A stretch of DNA of 64,000 nt from NCBI GenBank assembly GCA_949927415.1, contig CATLFB010000001.1, forward strand, positions 310,001 through 374,000. Direction: 5' to 3'. Positions 1 through 8,943 of this stretch are shown piece by piece. The notes beneath the pieces were generated by a model. The model did not search any database, was not told where the DNA came from, and saw nothing but the letters and a program-made list of their open reading frames with translations. Position 1 is the stretch's first letter, and every line of letters starts with the position of its first letter. Both the position numbers and the translations under genes were made by a program. Origin of the DNA: an uncultured Candidatus Melainabacteria bacterium. GTDB lineage: Bacteria > Cyanobacteriota > Vampirovibrionia > Gastranaerophilales > Gastranaerophilaceae.

Positions 1-66
1 AAAGTTTTAGAGTGCGGGATAAGAGTAATTGCCGGACAACTTGTAAAAATTTCTACTTTGCGTTAA
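1..66 (+). CDS. 3-prime end of an upstream gene (partial)
   Basis: Frame 1 is open from the first base of the window to a TAA at 64-66, giving 21 residues that end in VKISTLR. It stops 12 bases before trkA on the same strand, which suits the tail of an upstream gene. Too little is visible to name a family, and an open frame of this length can occur by chance. Confidence 0.35.
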   Translation, partial: KVLECGIRVIAGQLVKISTLR

Positions 67-78
67 AGTTTACTTATA

Positions 79-1419
79 ATGAAAATAATTATTTACGGCG
101 CAACAGAAGTAGGATGTCTACTGGCTACAGAATTCTTTGAAGACCATGACATTACAATAATAGACAAGGAAGAAAACCGTACTGATGAGTTCAACAAACT
201 TGATATCAGTTTTATTCAGGGAAACGCTTCAGACCTTGAAGTTTTGAAATGCGCTGACATAAAAAACGCAGACATATTCATCGCCTGCACAGGAATGGAT
301 GAAATCAACATTGTAGCCTGTCTTGCGGCAAAACGTTACGGCAAAATCCGGACAATCTGTTTTGTAAGCAAAGAAGAATACAAAAACACATTAACTTATG
401 AAAAAAACGACGATTTTTACACCGATGTTTTCATAGATTACATAATCTGGCCGGAAGAACTTTTGACGCAGGAAATTTTCCGAATCGTAACGGTAGCGCA
501 TGCGCTTGATGTTGAAAATTTTGCAGACGGCAAAGCAAGACTTCTTGAATACAAAGTCAGAGAGAATTCGCCGATTGTAGGCAAGAAAATCAAAGATGTC
601 GGATTTACCAAAAACACACTGATTGTCGGGATAACCCGTTGCTGCCAGCTTTTTATCCCGAACGGTGAGACCGAAATCGAGGCGGAGGACAAACTCATAT
701 TTATGGGAACTTCGCACTCTCTGGACATATTGGCAGGAACATTTTTCCATGAAAAAGAATATGTCAAAAATGTTGCGATAATCGGCGGCGGCAATGTCGG
801 CTTGATGCTTGCAAAAAGCCTTGAGGCTGTCAAAATCAAAACAAAAATCATAGAAAAAAATCTTGAAAGATGCCACTGTCTGGCAGAAGAATTGAGCAAT
901 ACTCTTGTGATAAACGGAGACGGAACGGATTTGAAGCTTTTGGATGAAGAAGACATCGGCTCCTCTGACGTTGTAATAAGCGTTACAAATAACGACGAGA
1001 GAAATCTTCTTTGCTCGCTTCTTGCCAAACAATTAGGCGTAAAACGTGTTATTGCAAGGGTTTCAAAAGTTTTAAACATTCCGCTGTTTGAAAAAGTCGG
1101 AATAGACATTGCGATTTCTCCGAAAAATTCAGCATTGAACGAAGTTCGAAACGATTTGCAGGAAAATGATGTTGACATTCTGGCAACCGTAGAACAGGGT
1201 CAGGGCGAAGTTTTGGAAATTGGTGTTCTGCCGGAATTCAGCGGGAAGAAAATTATGGAACTGCGTCTTCCAAAACATGCAATTATCGGCATTATCGAAC
1301 GCAAAAAGACTGTTATTATTCCAAAGGGTGATGTTGAACTTCATGTAGGAGATGTTCTGATTATATTTACAAAAGCGGAAGATGCTCAGGATATTAAAGA
1401 ATTTTTCAAGGTAAATTAG
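79..1419 (+). CDS. trkA: Trk potassium uptake regulatory subunit TrkA
   Basis: Cytoplasmic NAD(H)-binding gating subunit of the Trk/Ktr potassium uptake system. The 446 residues form two RCK units in tandem, each a Rossmann fold plus an RCK_C lobe, as in full-length TrkA. The first nucleotide loop is YGATEVG near residue 6, a degenerate glycine motif; the second is IIGGGNVG near residue 234 and is canonical. The final lobe ends in a typical VGDVLIIFTKAED stretch. The start is the ATG at 79. trkH begins one base after the stop, so the two are co-transcribed and form the channel and its regulator. Confidence 0.95.
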   Translation: MKIIIYGATEVGCLLATEFFEDHDITIIDKEENRTDEFNKLDISFIQGNASDLEVLKCADIKNADIFIACTGMDEINIVACLAAKRYGKIRTICFVSKEEYKNTLTYEKNDDFYTDVFIDYIIWPEELLTQEIFRIVTVAHALDVENFADGKARLLEYKVRENSPIVGKKIKDVGFTKNTLIVGITRCCQLFIPNGETEIEAEDKLIFMGTSHSLDILAGTFFHEKEYVKNVAIIGGGNVGLMLAKSLEAVKIKTKIIEKNLERCHCLAEELSNTLVINGDGTDLKLLDEEDIGSSDVVISVTNNDERNLLCSLLAKQLGVKRVIARVSKVLNIPLFEKVGIDIAISPKNSALNEVRNDLQENDVDILATVEQGQGEVLEIGVLPEFSGKKIMELRLPKHAIIGIIERKKTVIIPKGDVELHVGDVLIIFTKAEDAQDIKEFFKVN

Positions 1420-1420
1420 T

Positions 1421-2890
1421 ATGCGCTTAAATTATATTGCAAATGCACTTGGCATTATATTGAAATACATCGGACTTGTAATCCTTCTGCCGATAATTGT
1501 TGCAATAATTTATAAAGATTACGTTTCAATTCTGCCGTTTTTCACAGCCGGCGTGTTTTCAATCATTGCAGGATACAGCCTTAGGAAATTTGTCAAAAAC
1601 GCGTATAAAATCGAAAATTTAAACGATATTAAAAAATCAGAAGCGCTTTTTATTGTTGCACTTTCATGGATAACCTTCGGAATTATAGCAGGCCTGCCGT
1701 TTTTATTTTATGGTCTAAGCCCGATAAATGCTTTGTTTGAAGCAGTTTCCGGAATCACAACGACCGGTGCAACTATATTGACAAACTTTGATTTCCCAAA
1801 AACATTCTTTTTCTGGCGCTCGCTGACACAGTGGCTCGGGGGCTTAGGAATTATCGTGTTGTTTATCGCGATTCTGCCGCAATTTGCAGTTGCCGGCCGC
1901 CAGATGTTCTTTGCAGAAGCCCCGGGACCGACAGAGGACAAAATCACTCCAAGAATCCGAAATACAGCATCAGCCTTGTGGAAAATTTATATCGGACTTA
2001 CGATAATTGAAGTCGGACTTCTTCACTGGGCGGGAATGCCCTGGTTTGATTCGGTGTGCACATCCCTTTCAACCCTTGCGGCAGGCGGATTTTCTCCAAA
2101 TCCGGAAGGAATTGCAGGATATCATTCAAATATAATATCATGGATTTGTATTGTTTTTATGTTTCTGGCCGGCGCAAGCTTTATTCTGCAATACAAGGTT
2201 CTGACACAAAGAAAACCATCTCTGTTTTTTAAAAATGAAGAATTTAAAACTTATACAGGCCTGATTCTCATAATGGCCGGACTGATTGCAATTTCACTTG
2301 TTCTGACAAGCGGATATGAAATAAAACAGGCCGTAACGGATGCTCTTTATCAGGTTATAAGTATCACAACGTCAACCGGAAGCGCAAATGTTGATTATGC
2401 GAAATGGGATTTTCTTCCGCAGGCGCTTTTGTTTACCGTAATGTTTATGGGCTCATGCGCAAGTTCTGCCGGCGGCGGCATCAAAATGACAAGATGGATT
2501 TTGATATACAAATCAATGAAAAACGCTCTTACTAAAATCCTTCACCCTAATGCTGTTTTGAACGTAAAAATTGATAACACAATTATCCCGAACGATATTT
2601 TGAACCAAACTGTTGTGTTCGTATTCTTTTATTTTCTGTGTTTTGCAATCGGAGCATTTTTGATAACAATTATTGAACAAAACACCACAATCGGTATCAC
2701 AAGTTCAATCGCCGCACTGGGTAATGTCGGGCCTGCTTTTGGTAATATAATAGGCCCGATGGGTTCTTACGAGACTGTCCACAACTCAACTAAAATAATC
2801 ATGGTTATTTCAATGCTTGTAGGAAGGTTAGAATTAATCCCGTTTCTTGTAATGTTCCAGCACGACTTCTGGACAATTAAAGACAGATAA
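1421..2890 (+). CDS. trkH: Trk potassium transporter membrane subunit TrkH
   Basis: Inner-membrane K+ translocating subunit that works with TrkA. At 489 residues it matches the TrkH family and is made almost entirely of hydrophobic helices. The four pore-loop repeats are visible: GITTTGATI near residue 112, STLAAGGFSP near 215, SITTSTGSAN near 313 and AALGNVGPAFG near 426. Each carries the glycine that lines the selectivity filter. The ATG lies one base after the trkA stop, implying translational coupling. No clear terminator follows; an A/T-rich gap of about 115 bases separates it from the next operon. Confidence 0.95.
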   Translation: MRLNYIANALGIILKYIGLVILLPIIVAIIYKDYVSILPFFTAGVFSIIAGYSLRKFVKNAYKIENLNDIKKSEALFIVALSWITFGIIAGLPFLFYGLSPINALFEAVSGITTTGATILTNFDFPKTFFFWRSLTQWLGGLGIIVLFIAILPQFAVAGRQMFFAEAPGPTEDKITPRIRNTASALWKIYIGLTIIEVGLLHWAGMPWFDSVCTSLSTLAAGGFSPNPEGIAGYHSNIISWICIVFMFLAGASFILQYKVLTQRKPSLFFKNEEFKTYTGLILIMAGLIAISLVLTSGYEIKQAVTDALYQVISITTSTGSANVDYAKWDFLPQALLFTVMFMGSCASSAGGGIKMTRWILIYKSMKNALTKILHPNAVLNVKIDNTIIPNDILNQTVVFVFFYFLCFAIGAFLITIIEQNTTIGITSSIAALGNVGPAFGNIIGPMGSYETVHNSTKIIMVISMLVGRLELIPFLVMFQHDFWTIKDR

Positions 2891-3005
2891 ATTTTAATTT
2901 GCAAGGCTTTTTTAACAATTTAATCCTGTTAAATGATAAAAATGAACAAAATTTATATTAAAATCGTTTAATCATTGAAGGCAAATTTTTGAGGAAATTT
3001 TACGT

Positions 3006-4460
3006 TTGAAATTTACAAATAAAATAAAAACGGTCATTATAATTACAGGCTTATTAATATCGTTTACTCCCTGCTTTGCTGCAGAAGTTGCGGCAGTGCA
3101 AAAAGGAACAGTTCTTTCACTTGAAGATTGTATTGATATTGCGCTGAAAAACAGCACCGCAGTCAAAAAATCCCGATACAATTACAGATTGAGCAAAACA
3201 GATGTCAATATCGCAAAATCTTCCTACTTCCCGACTATCGGCGTTGGCACAGGCCTCTATTACAACGACAATCACAACAATATAAGAAATACCAACAGCA
3301 ATTACTACAGCGCAGAAGCCTCGGTAAACCAGCTTATCTGGAACTTTGGAAAAACCAACGCGCGCATAAGAATGCAGAAATTCAACAAAATTGCCTCACA
3401 ATTCAATTTTGACAACACAGTGCTTTCAACGATTTACACGGTAAAAAACAACTATTACGGAGTTTTGGCCGCAAAAGCAAAAGTCGATGTTAACCGCGCA
3501 AACGTTCAGATTAACGAAAGAAATTACCAGCGCACAAAAGCATATTTTGATGAAGGAATTAAATCTAAAATCGACCTTGTAAACTCAGAAGTTTATCTGA
3601 GCGACTCAAAAGTAACCCTTGTCCAGTCAATAAAAACCTATCAAAACGCGCTTGTTAAACTTAACAATTCAATGTACATCGCCTACGCCCCGAATTACGA
3701 AATCAAAAACACCGAAACTTTCAACTTCAAACGCAACGAAATCCCCGTCAACCTTGAAAAAATTTCAGAAAAAAAGGATTTAAGCACTCTTCCCGATAAC
3801 ATCACCGATGCAACGCTGACTTCATCTGTTGAAAAACTTGATGTAATGGAAAATTTCAACTTCAAACCCTTTCCGTATACATTTGAAAAAGCGGTCGAGT
3901 TGGCTGTTGAAAACCGGCCTGATTTAAAAGCATACGAAAACACGCTCAAAGCAATGAAGCAGTCCCTGCTTTACATAAAACGAGAATACTATCCGGAACT
4001 CACAGGAACCGCCGGCTACGGTTTTCGCGATATAAATTCAACCAACTCCTTCAACCTTGGAATCGGTCTGAAAAGTTCGGTCAACATCATGGGCAAAAAG
4101 AACGAAATCGAAGCCGGAAAAATTCAGGTAGACATTGCCCAAAACGAAATAGATTTACTGAAACAAAACATCTATTTTGAAGTTCAGTCAGCCTACATTG
4201 ACATGATACAATTGGAAAAACAAATACCACTTCTTGCCGTGAAGGTCAGGCAGACGTTAGAAAATCTTGAGCTTGCCGACGGCAGATATTACGTCGGAAT
4301 CGGCGATTACATAGAGTTGCAGGATGCCAAAGTCAATTACAACAACGCACAACAAGCTTATGTCGAAGCGGTTTACAATTATAACGTTGCAAGAGCCGCG
4401 CTCGAACAGGCGATTGCACTCAAACCCGATGTGAAAGTAAAACTAGAGGACAAAGATTAA
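3006..4460 (+). CDS. TolC-family outer membrane efflux protein
   Basis: Outer-membrane channel of a tripartite exporter. The chosen start is a TTG at 3006, because GAGGAAA sits 7 bases upstream and the protein then begins with a good signal peptide (about 25 residues, ending CFA before AEVAA). The remaining 460 or so residues are helix-rich with two OEP-type repeats, the second from about residue 300, as expected for TolC. Its stop overlaps the start of the adaptor gene (TAATG), and the ABC genes follow, so this is the outer-membrane partner of the MacAB-like system. The substrate cannot be read from the sequence. Confidence 0.88.
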   Translation: MKFTNKIKTVIIITGLLISFTPCFAAEVAAVQKGTVLSLEDCIDIALKNSTAVKKSRYNYRLSKTDVNIAKSSYFPTIGVGTGLYYNDNHNNIRNTNSNYYSAEASVNQLIWNFGKTNARIRMQKFNKIASQFNFDNTVLSTIYTVKNNYYGVLAAKAKVDVNRANVQINERNYQRTKAYFDEGIKSKIDLVNSEVYLSDSKVTLVQSIKTYQNALVKLNNSMYIAYAPNYEIKNTETFNFKRNEIPVNLEKISEKKDLSTLPDNITDATLTSSVEKLDVMENFNFKPFPYTFEKAVELAVENRPDLKAYENTLKAMKQSLLYIKREYYPELTGTAGYGFRDINSTNSFNLGIGLKSSVNIMGKKNEIEAGKIQVDIAQNEIDLLKQNIYFEVQSAYIDMIQLEKQIPLLAVKVRQTLENLELADGRYYVGIGDYIELQDAKVNYNNAQQAYVEAVYNYNVARAALEQAIALKPDVKVKLEDKD

Positions 4461-5626
4461 TGAACATAAAAAAAAGATATATAGCATTAGGTCTGACTGC
4501 CGCCGCACTTGCAGCCGGCATAACAACAGCAATAATACTTAAACATCAGGTTCACTACGAAACCAAACCACTCTCGCGCTGCACAATAACCGAGATTGTC
4601 GAAGCGTCAGGCACAATCAATCCCGTAAACACCGTAAGCGTCGGCTCAACCGTATCAGGCCTTATAAAAGAAATCTATGCCGACTTCAATTCCGAAGTCA
4701 AAAAAGGCCAACTTTTAGCGCAAATTGACCCCGCAAACTTTGAAGCAACCGTCCAACAAAATCAGGCCCAAATTGCAAACGCGCAGGCAAACCTTACAAA
4801 ACTTCAGGCCACAACCGAATATGACAGAAAAATGTACGAGCGCTACAAAAATTTATATGCCAAAAACTTTATCCCGCGTAGCGAGTTAGACCAGATGGAA
4901 AGCACATATAAATCTGATTTGGCACAAATAAACGCAGCTCGCGCACAAATATCACAGTTTCAAGCCTCGCTAAAAACTGCAATGACAAACCTCGGCTACA
5001 CAAAAATCATCGCCCCTGTTGACGGCACCGTAATCGCACGTAAAATCGACCTTGGCCAGCCGGTTGCAGCAAGTTTTCAGGCGCCTGAACTTTTCACAAT
5101 CGCGCAGGACTTAACAAAAATGCAGATTGAAGTAAATGTCTCAGAGGCCGACATCGGAAAAGTCAGTGAAGGGCAAGACGTTACCTACACACTCGACGGG
5201 TATGCCGACAGCGTTTTTGAGGGAAAAGTGACGCAAGTCCGACTTGAATCCACAAACACGAACAACGTCGTAACTTATTCCGTCATAGTTGATGTTGAAA
5301 ATAACGACCTGAAACTTAAACCAGGAATGACAGCAAACGTTTCAATCATAACAAACAAAAGCGAAAACGTGCTTTGCGCGCCAAACATTGCGCTGAAATT
5401 CACGCCCGAAACAAACGGCACAAAATACAAAAATCAGGGAATCTGGATTCTTGAAAATAAAAAACCTGTCCGATATGATATCCAAACCGGCGCAAGCGAC
5501 GACAATTTCACGGAAATCCGCTCAAAAGGAATCGCCGAAAACGCAAACCTGATTACAGGCATAAAAGGTACGAATTCTCACAATCAGGGCGCACGCAACA
5601 TGCGCCGCGGCCCCAGAATGTTTTAA
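4460..5626 (+). CDS. MacA/HlyD-family periplasmic adaptor subunit
   Basis: Membrane-fusion protein linking an inner-membrane ABC transporter to the TolC-like channel. A single N-terminal membrane anchor (about residues 8-27) is followed by a biotinyl/lipoyl-like half domain (SGTINPVNTVSVGSTVSG), an alanine/glutamine-rich coiled-coil hairpin (about residues 90-165), the second lipoyl half (IIAPVDGTVIARKIDLGQPV) and beta-barrel domains. At 388 residues it matches MacA. The ATG overlaps the stop of the tolC-like gene and the ATPase gene follows after 30 bases. The C-terminus is unusually Arg/Met-rich (RNMRRGPRMF). Confidence 0.9.
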   Translation: MNIKKRYIALGLTAAALAAGITTAIILKHQVHYETKPLSRCTITEIVEASGTINPVNTVSVGSTVSGLIKEIYADFNSEVKKGQLLAQIDPANFEATVQQNQAQIANAQANLTKLQATTEYDRKMYERYKNLYAKNFIPRSELDQMESTYKSDLAQINAARAQISQFQASLKTAMTNLGYTKIIAPVDGTVIARKIDLGQPVAASFQAPELFTIAQDLTKMQIEVNVSEADIGKVSEGQDVTYTLDGYADSVFEGKVTQVRLESTNTNNVVTYSVIVDVENNDLKLKPGMTANVSIITNKSENVLCAPNIALKFTPETNGTKYKNQGIWILENKKPVRYDIQTGASDDNFTEIRSKGIAENANLITGIKGTNSHNQGARNMRRGPRMF

Positions 5627-5656
5627 CAGTATGAAAAATTAAAACAAAGGAAACAA

Positions 5657-6361
5657 ATGGCACTCATAGAAGTCAAAAATGCAATAAAAACATACAAAAC
5701 CGGCGAAGACAGCTTTAATGCGCTTAACGGCGTCAGTCTGAGTGTCGAAAACGGAGAATTTGTTGCGATTATGGGAACTTCGGGGTCGGGCAAATCCACT
5801 TTTATGAACATGTTAGGCACTCTTGACAAGCCCAATTCCGGAAGCTACTATCTTGACGGAATTGATATGCTTTCACTTGATGCCAATGCACTTGCCGATG
5901 TGAGGAATCTTAAAATGGGATTTGTTTTTCAGGGCTTTAACCTTATATCGCGCACGTCTGCGCTGGAAAACGTCGAATTGCCGATGATATACAAGGGTCT
6001 GGCCGAAGAAGAGCGTATAATAAGGGCAAAACAGGCGCTAAAGATTGTAGGGCTTGAATCGCGTGAAGATCATATGCCAAACCAGATGTCAGGCGGCCAG
6101 CAACAGCGTGTTGCGATTGCGCGCGCGATAGTTAATGACCCGCCATTAATTCTTGCGGATGAACCCACAGGAAACTTAGACACAAAAACAAGTATTGAGG
6201 TTATGGAATTTTTTGTAAACCTCAACAAAGAAATGGGAAAAACCATTATTCTCGTAACCCATGAACCCGACATCGCGCAATACTGCAAACGCGTTGTCCG
6301 GTTTAAGGACGGGAACATCGTGTCGGACACTCTAAACGAACATACGACGATACCGTATTAA
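5657..6361 (+). CDS. MacB/LolD-type ABC transporter ATP-binding protein
   Basis: ATPase of the MacB/LolD/FtsE class that energises a mechanotransmission-type exporter. The 234 residues hold Walker A GTSGSGKST (about residues 38-46), Q-loop region FVFQGFNL, signature MSGGQQQRVAIARA, Walker B LILADEPTGNLD and the switch histidine in LVTHEPD. Classical MacB fuses this domain to the permease; here the ATPase is a separate gene, 122 bases before the permease, with a heptamer inverted repeat in the gap. The start ATG at 5657 has AAAGGAAAC just upstream. Confidence 0.92.
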   Translation: MALIEVKNAIKTYKTGEDSFNALNGVSLSVENGEFVAIMGTSGSGKSTFMNMLGTLDKPNSGSYYLDGIDMLSLDANALADVRNLKMGFVFQGFNLISRTSALENVELPMIYKGLAEEERIIRAKQALKIVGLESREDHMPNQMSGGQQQRVAIARAIVNDPPLILADEPTGNLDTKTSIEVMEFFVNLNKEMGKTIILVTHEPDIAQYCKRVVRFKDGNIVSDTLNEHTTIPY

Positions 6362-6470
6362 GTGAAAGGTAAAAAGTGAAAAGTGAAAAGTTCATTTCAT
6401 AAATCAGATATTCGGACATTTTATCAAATCTACATCTTGATAAGAACTTCTCACCTTTCACTTTTCACTC
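6361..6470. repeat. GTGAAAA heptamer arrays as inverted arms
   Basis: The left arm (6361-6390) is about four tandem copies of a GTGAAAA-like heptamer. The right arm (6447-6470) is three copies in reverse orientation. About 56 bases of unrelated core lie between. The element fills the gap between the ABC ATPase and permease genes, so its RNA could form a long hairpin inside the operon. Related arrays occur at 12236, 16666, 17173, 32538, 39205 and 41061. Confidence 0.75.
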
Positions 6471-6483
6471 AAAAGGACTCCAA

Positions 6484-7713
6484 ATGATCGACTTCAAATC
6501 AACACTAAAAATGGCAATCGTGTCATTAAAAATAAACAAAATGCGCTCAATGCTAACCTCGCTCGGGATAATAATCGGGGTCGGCGCAGTAATCATAATG
6601 CTTGCGATAGGTTCAGGGACAAGCGAAAAAATAATCCGCGATATGGAATCCATGGGCAGCAATCTTCTTATGATTCGTTCCAGTTCCGCAACTTCAGGCG
6701 GGGTCAGAATGGGTTCGGGCACAAAGCCGACCCTGACATTAAAAGATGCAGAAACAATCGAAAACAATGCAAACGGAGTTTTGGCAGTCGCACCGTATTC
6801 AGCGGAAGCAAAACAACTCACCTACGGCAATCAGAACTGGTCAACGAGCGTTGCGGGCACAAATGCGTCGTATTTATTTATAAGAAATTACGAAATTATA
6901 TCAGGAAGAAATTTTCTTCCTGAAGATATTAAAAACAACACCAAAGTTGCAATTGTCGGAAACACAGTTGCCACAGAACTTTTTGGCGATATGGACCCTA
7001 TCAACAAAACGATAAGAATCGGAAATGTACCCTTTAAAGTCATCGGGCTTTTGAAAATCAAAGGCGAAAGCGGGATGGGAATGGATCAGGATGATTTGGT
7101 TTTCATACCGATTACGACAGCACAGAAAAAGGTTTTCGGGACGGATTTTCCCGGAACCGTCAAGATGATTAACGTAAAAGCGCAGAGCGAAGAGGCGTTG
7201 AGTATTGCTCAATCCGACATTTACGATATTTTAAGACGCCGTCATCACATCGGAAAAACTCAGGACGATGATTTTGAAATACGCAACCTTGCGGAGATGC
7301 AGGAAACCATAAAATCTTCCGCCAAAGCAATGTCAGTGTTTCTTGGTGTCATCGCGTCAATTTCATTGATAGTCGGCGGCATCGGCATCATGAACATTAT
7401 GCTCGTGTCAGTCACAGAGCGCACAAAAGAAATCGGAATCCGCATGGCAATCGGGGCAAAGGCGTCTGATATCCGAATTCAATTTTTGATTGAATCGTTT
7501 TTGCTGTCAATCAGCGGCGGCTTAATCGGGGTAATTCTAGGGGTTATGGGCGCGCAAATAGTACATATTATAGGAAAAATGGACATTGTAATTTCAGGTT
7601 TCCCGATAATTCTGTCGTTAAGCGTTTCAGGGCTTATCGGAATTCTTGCGGGATTTTATCCGGCTTACAAAGCATCCCTTCTAAATCCGATTGACGCTCT
7701 AAGGTATGAGTAA
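6484..7713 (+). CDS. MacB-like ABC transporter permease
   Basis: Inner-membrane permease of the MacB/FtsX-like family (409 residues). One N-terminal membrane helix (LTSLGIIIGVGAVIIMLAIG, about residues 21-40) is followed by a large periplasmic MacB_PCD domain, then three C-terminal helices forming the FtsX domain. VTERTKEIGIRMAIGAKASD is the hallmark cytoplasmic loop of this family. With the separate ATPase, MacA-like adaptor and TolC-like channel it completes a tripartite exporter that takes substrate from the periplasm. AAAGGACTCCAA precedes the ATG. Confidence 0.92.
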   Translation: MIDFKSTLKMAIVSLKINKMRSMLTSLGIIIGVGAVIIMLAIGSGTSEKIIRDMESMGSNLLMIRSSSATSGGVRMGSGTKPTLTLKDAETIENNANGVLAVAPYSAEAKQLTYGNQNWSTSVAGTNASYLFIRNYEIISGRNFLPEDIKNNTKVAIVGNTVATELFGDMDPINKTIRIGNVPFKVIGLLKIKGESGMGMDQDDLVFIPITTAQKKVFGTDFPGTVKMINVKAQSEEALSIAQSDIYDILRRRHHIGKTQDDDFEIRNLAEMQETIKSSAKAMSVFLGVIASISLIVGGIGIMNIMLVSVTERTKEIGIRMAIGAKASDIRIQFLIESFLLSISGGLIGVILGVMGAQIVHIIGKMDIVISGFPIILSLSVSGLIGILAGFYPAYKASLLNPIDALRYE

Positions 7714-7816
7714 TCCGGCCAAAAACCAAAATTTCGGAGTTTGAGCCTACGGTTTTGCATGCAAAATTTACCTTTATAAGAATACCTGCAACTTTCGCTA
7801 AAAAAACTTCAAACGC

Positions 7817-7845
7817 TTGACAAAACTTGAAAAATAATTCATAAT
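7817..7845 (+). promoter_or_regulatory. Sigma-70-type promoter of the poly-C pilin gene
   Basis: TTGACA (7817-7822), a 17-base spacer and CATAAT (7840-7845). The predicted transcription start near 7852 leaves a leader of under 20 bases before the GGAGG Shine-Dalgarno and the ATG at 7869. This supports translation starting at 7869, upstream of the C tract, and not at the GTG at 8011. Confidence 0.65.
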
Positions 7846-7868
7846 TTAAAGAGGAAATGGAGGTAGAA

Positions 7869-7922
7869 ATGCATAGAGAAGACAGTTTTATTACTTGCCC
7901 CCCCCCCCGTCAAATCCGCTAA
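7869..7922 (+). other. Leader reading frame containing the C11 tract (pilin out of frame)
   Basis: An ATG at 7869 is preceded by a strong Shine-Dalgarno (GGAGG at about 7859-7863). As assembled it encodes MHREDSFITCPPPRQIR and stops at 7920-7922. With one C fewer (or two more) in the 7898-7908 tract, the frame runs on through 34 open codons into the pilin frame at 8011, giving a protein of about 310 residues. The leader is therefore probably the true 5-prime end of the pilin gene in a phase-OFF state. Confidence 0.65.
7898..7908 (+). repeat. C11 homopolymer tract, putative phase-variation switch
   Basis: Eleven consecutive C residues on the coding strand, within the leader and 103 bases before the continuous pilin frame. 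Length 10 or 13 would place the leader ATG in frame with the pilin; 11 does not. In a low-GC genome such a run is not expected by chance. This is the only tract of the set that is C, not G, on the coding strand. Confidence 0.8.
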
Positions 7923-8010
7923 TAGCAAGGGTTTCAACCACTTTGATTCATTTTTAAAACGGATTTTTTTATCTGATTTTACAGGGATTTTTACAAGCAA
8001 TGCTGATTTT

Positions 8011-8802
8011 GTGAAAAAGAGCATTAATTTGTCATTGCGTCAGAGGGCATTTACAATGGCTGAGGTTTTGATAACCCTTGGCATCATCGGGATTGTTGCG
8101 GCACTGACAATTCCCCAGTTGATAAAAAATCATGAGAAGCGGGTTTTGCACACGCAATTTCTCAAGATGTACAGCGATTTGAACAATGCCGAAAAACTTT
8201 TTGAGGCAAAAGAAAACATTACGGTGCATGAATACAGCAAAAATCTTGGCGACCCACAAGCCGGCACAGAAGAAATGGAATCAACATATATGTTGAAACT
8301 TTTTATGCAATATTTTAACGGGCAGGCTGGCGCAACAGGCTCTATGAGTAATACAGAAGAAGGCGAATATAGAAAAGATGTATACAAACGGATGCTCGGA
8401 TACATTCCGGCCGCACTGAACGGATCTAATACATCATCTCAACCCTGCGATGAAAGTATAATTATGAGCGACATTGCAGGAAGATTTTTTGTAATGGACA
8501 ACAACCTGACAGGCGTGGTCGCAAATGCTCCGAACGGTCCTAAAATATGCGTTGACACAAACGGCAAAAAAGGCCCGAATAAATACGGCTATGACTGGTT
8601 TGTATTTACATTTACATCCAAAGGAACGGTTATTCCATACATTGGAAACAGCTTAACATCTTATGGAGCGGATTTGGAAGACCCGTCAACAGAATGTTCT
8701 TATTCAAGAAATTCTGCAACTTACACCTGCGGATATTACGCGCTTTCCGACACTCGTCCTGACGGAGAGGGCGGAACCTACTGGAAAGATTTCCTGAAAT
8801 AA
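8011..8802 (+). CDS. Type IV pilin-like protein, class B (phase-OFF leader)
   Basis: Secreted or surface pilin-like protein with a prepilin peptidase site RA/FTMAEVLITLG (Glu at +5; Ala in place of Gly at -1), one N-terminal hydrophobic helix and a C-terminal globular domain. That domain carries DTNGKKGPNKYGYDWFVF and ends TYWKDFLK, the class B form also seen at 28583 and 46257. The given start is a GTG at 8011 with no Shine-Dalgarno. The better start is the ATG at 7869, separated from this frame by one extra C in the tract. Pilus subunit, pseudopilin or surface adhesin cannot be told apart here. A strong terminator follows at 8841. Confidence 0.8.
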   Translation: MKKSINLSLRQRAFTMAEVLITLGIIGIVAALTIPQLIKNHEKRVLHTQFLKMYSDLNNAEKLFEAKENITVHEYSKNLGDPQAGTEEMESTYMLKLFMQYFNGQAGATGSMSNTEEGEYRKDVYKRMLGYIPAALNGSNTSSQPCDESIIMSDIAGRFFVMDNNLTGVVANAPNGPKICVDTNGKKGPNKYGYDWFVFTFTSKGTVIPYIGNSLTSYGADLEDPSTECSYSRNSATYTCGYYALSDTRPDGEGGTYWKDFLK

Positions 8803-8840
8803 ATTCGGTCATAAATTTCTAAAAATCAACAAAGCAAGAC

Positions 8841-8873
8841 AAAACGGGAAGATCTGAAACTCTTCCCGTTTTT
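8841..8873. terminator. Bidirectional terminator
   Basis: A perfect 12-bp stem (8841-8852 with 8861-8872) with an 8-base loop, flanked by A- and T-runs. It lies between the converging pilin gene (+) and the SNF2 helicase gene (-), and can serve both. Confidence 0.85.
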
Positions 8874-8943
8874 GAAATAACTATTTTCGTTTAGCGGCTA
8901 TGCGGCAAAATTCAGTTTGCACATATTCTCAATAAAACAAAGT

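Noticed and set aside
391-1178. Long minus-strand open frames inside trkA
   Set aside because: Shadows of a well-supported gene, with improbable composition (Phe/Ser-rich) and no ribosome sites. Similar shadows in mutS, rpoB, rpoC, accC and tgt were also left out.
7839-8024. Minus-strand frame of 61 residues with a Gly-Gly-Gly run over the C11 tract
   Set aside because: It is antisense to the pilin leader, has no convincing start or ribosome site, and its glycine run is only the tract read backwards. The plus-strand leader has a promoter, ribosome site and frame linkage.
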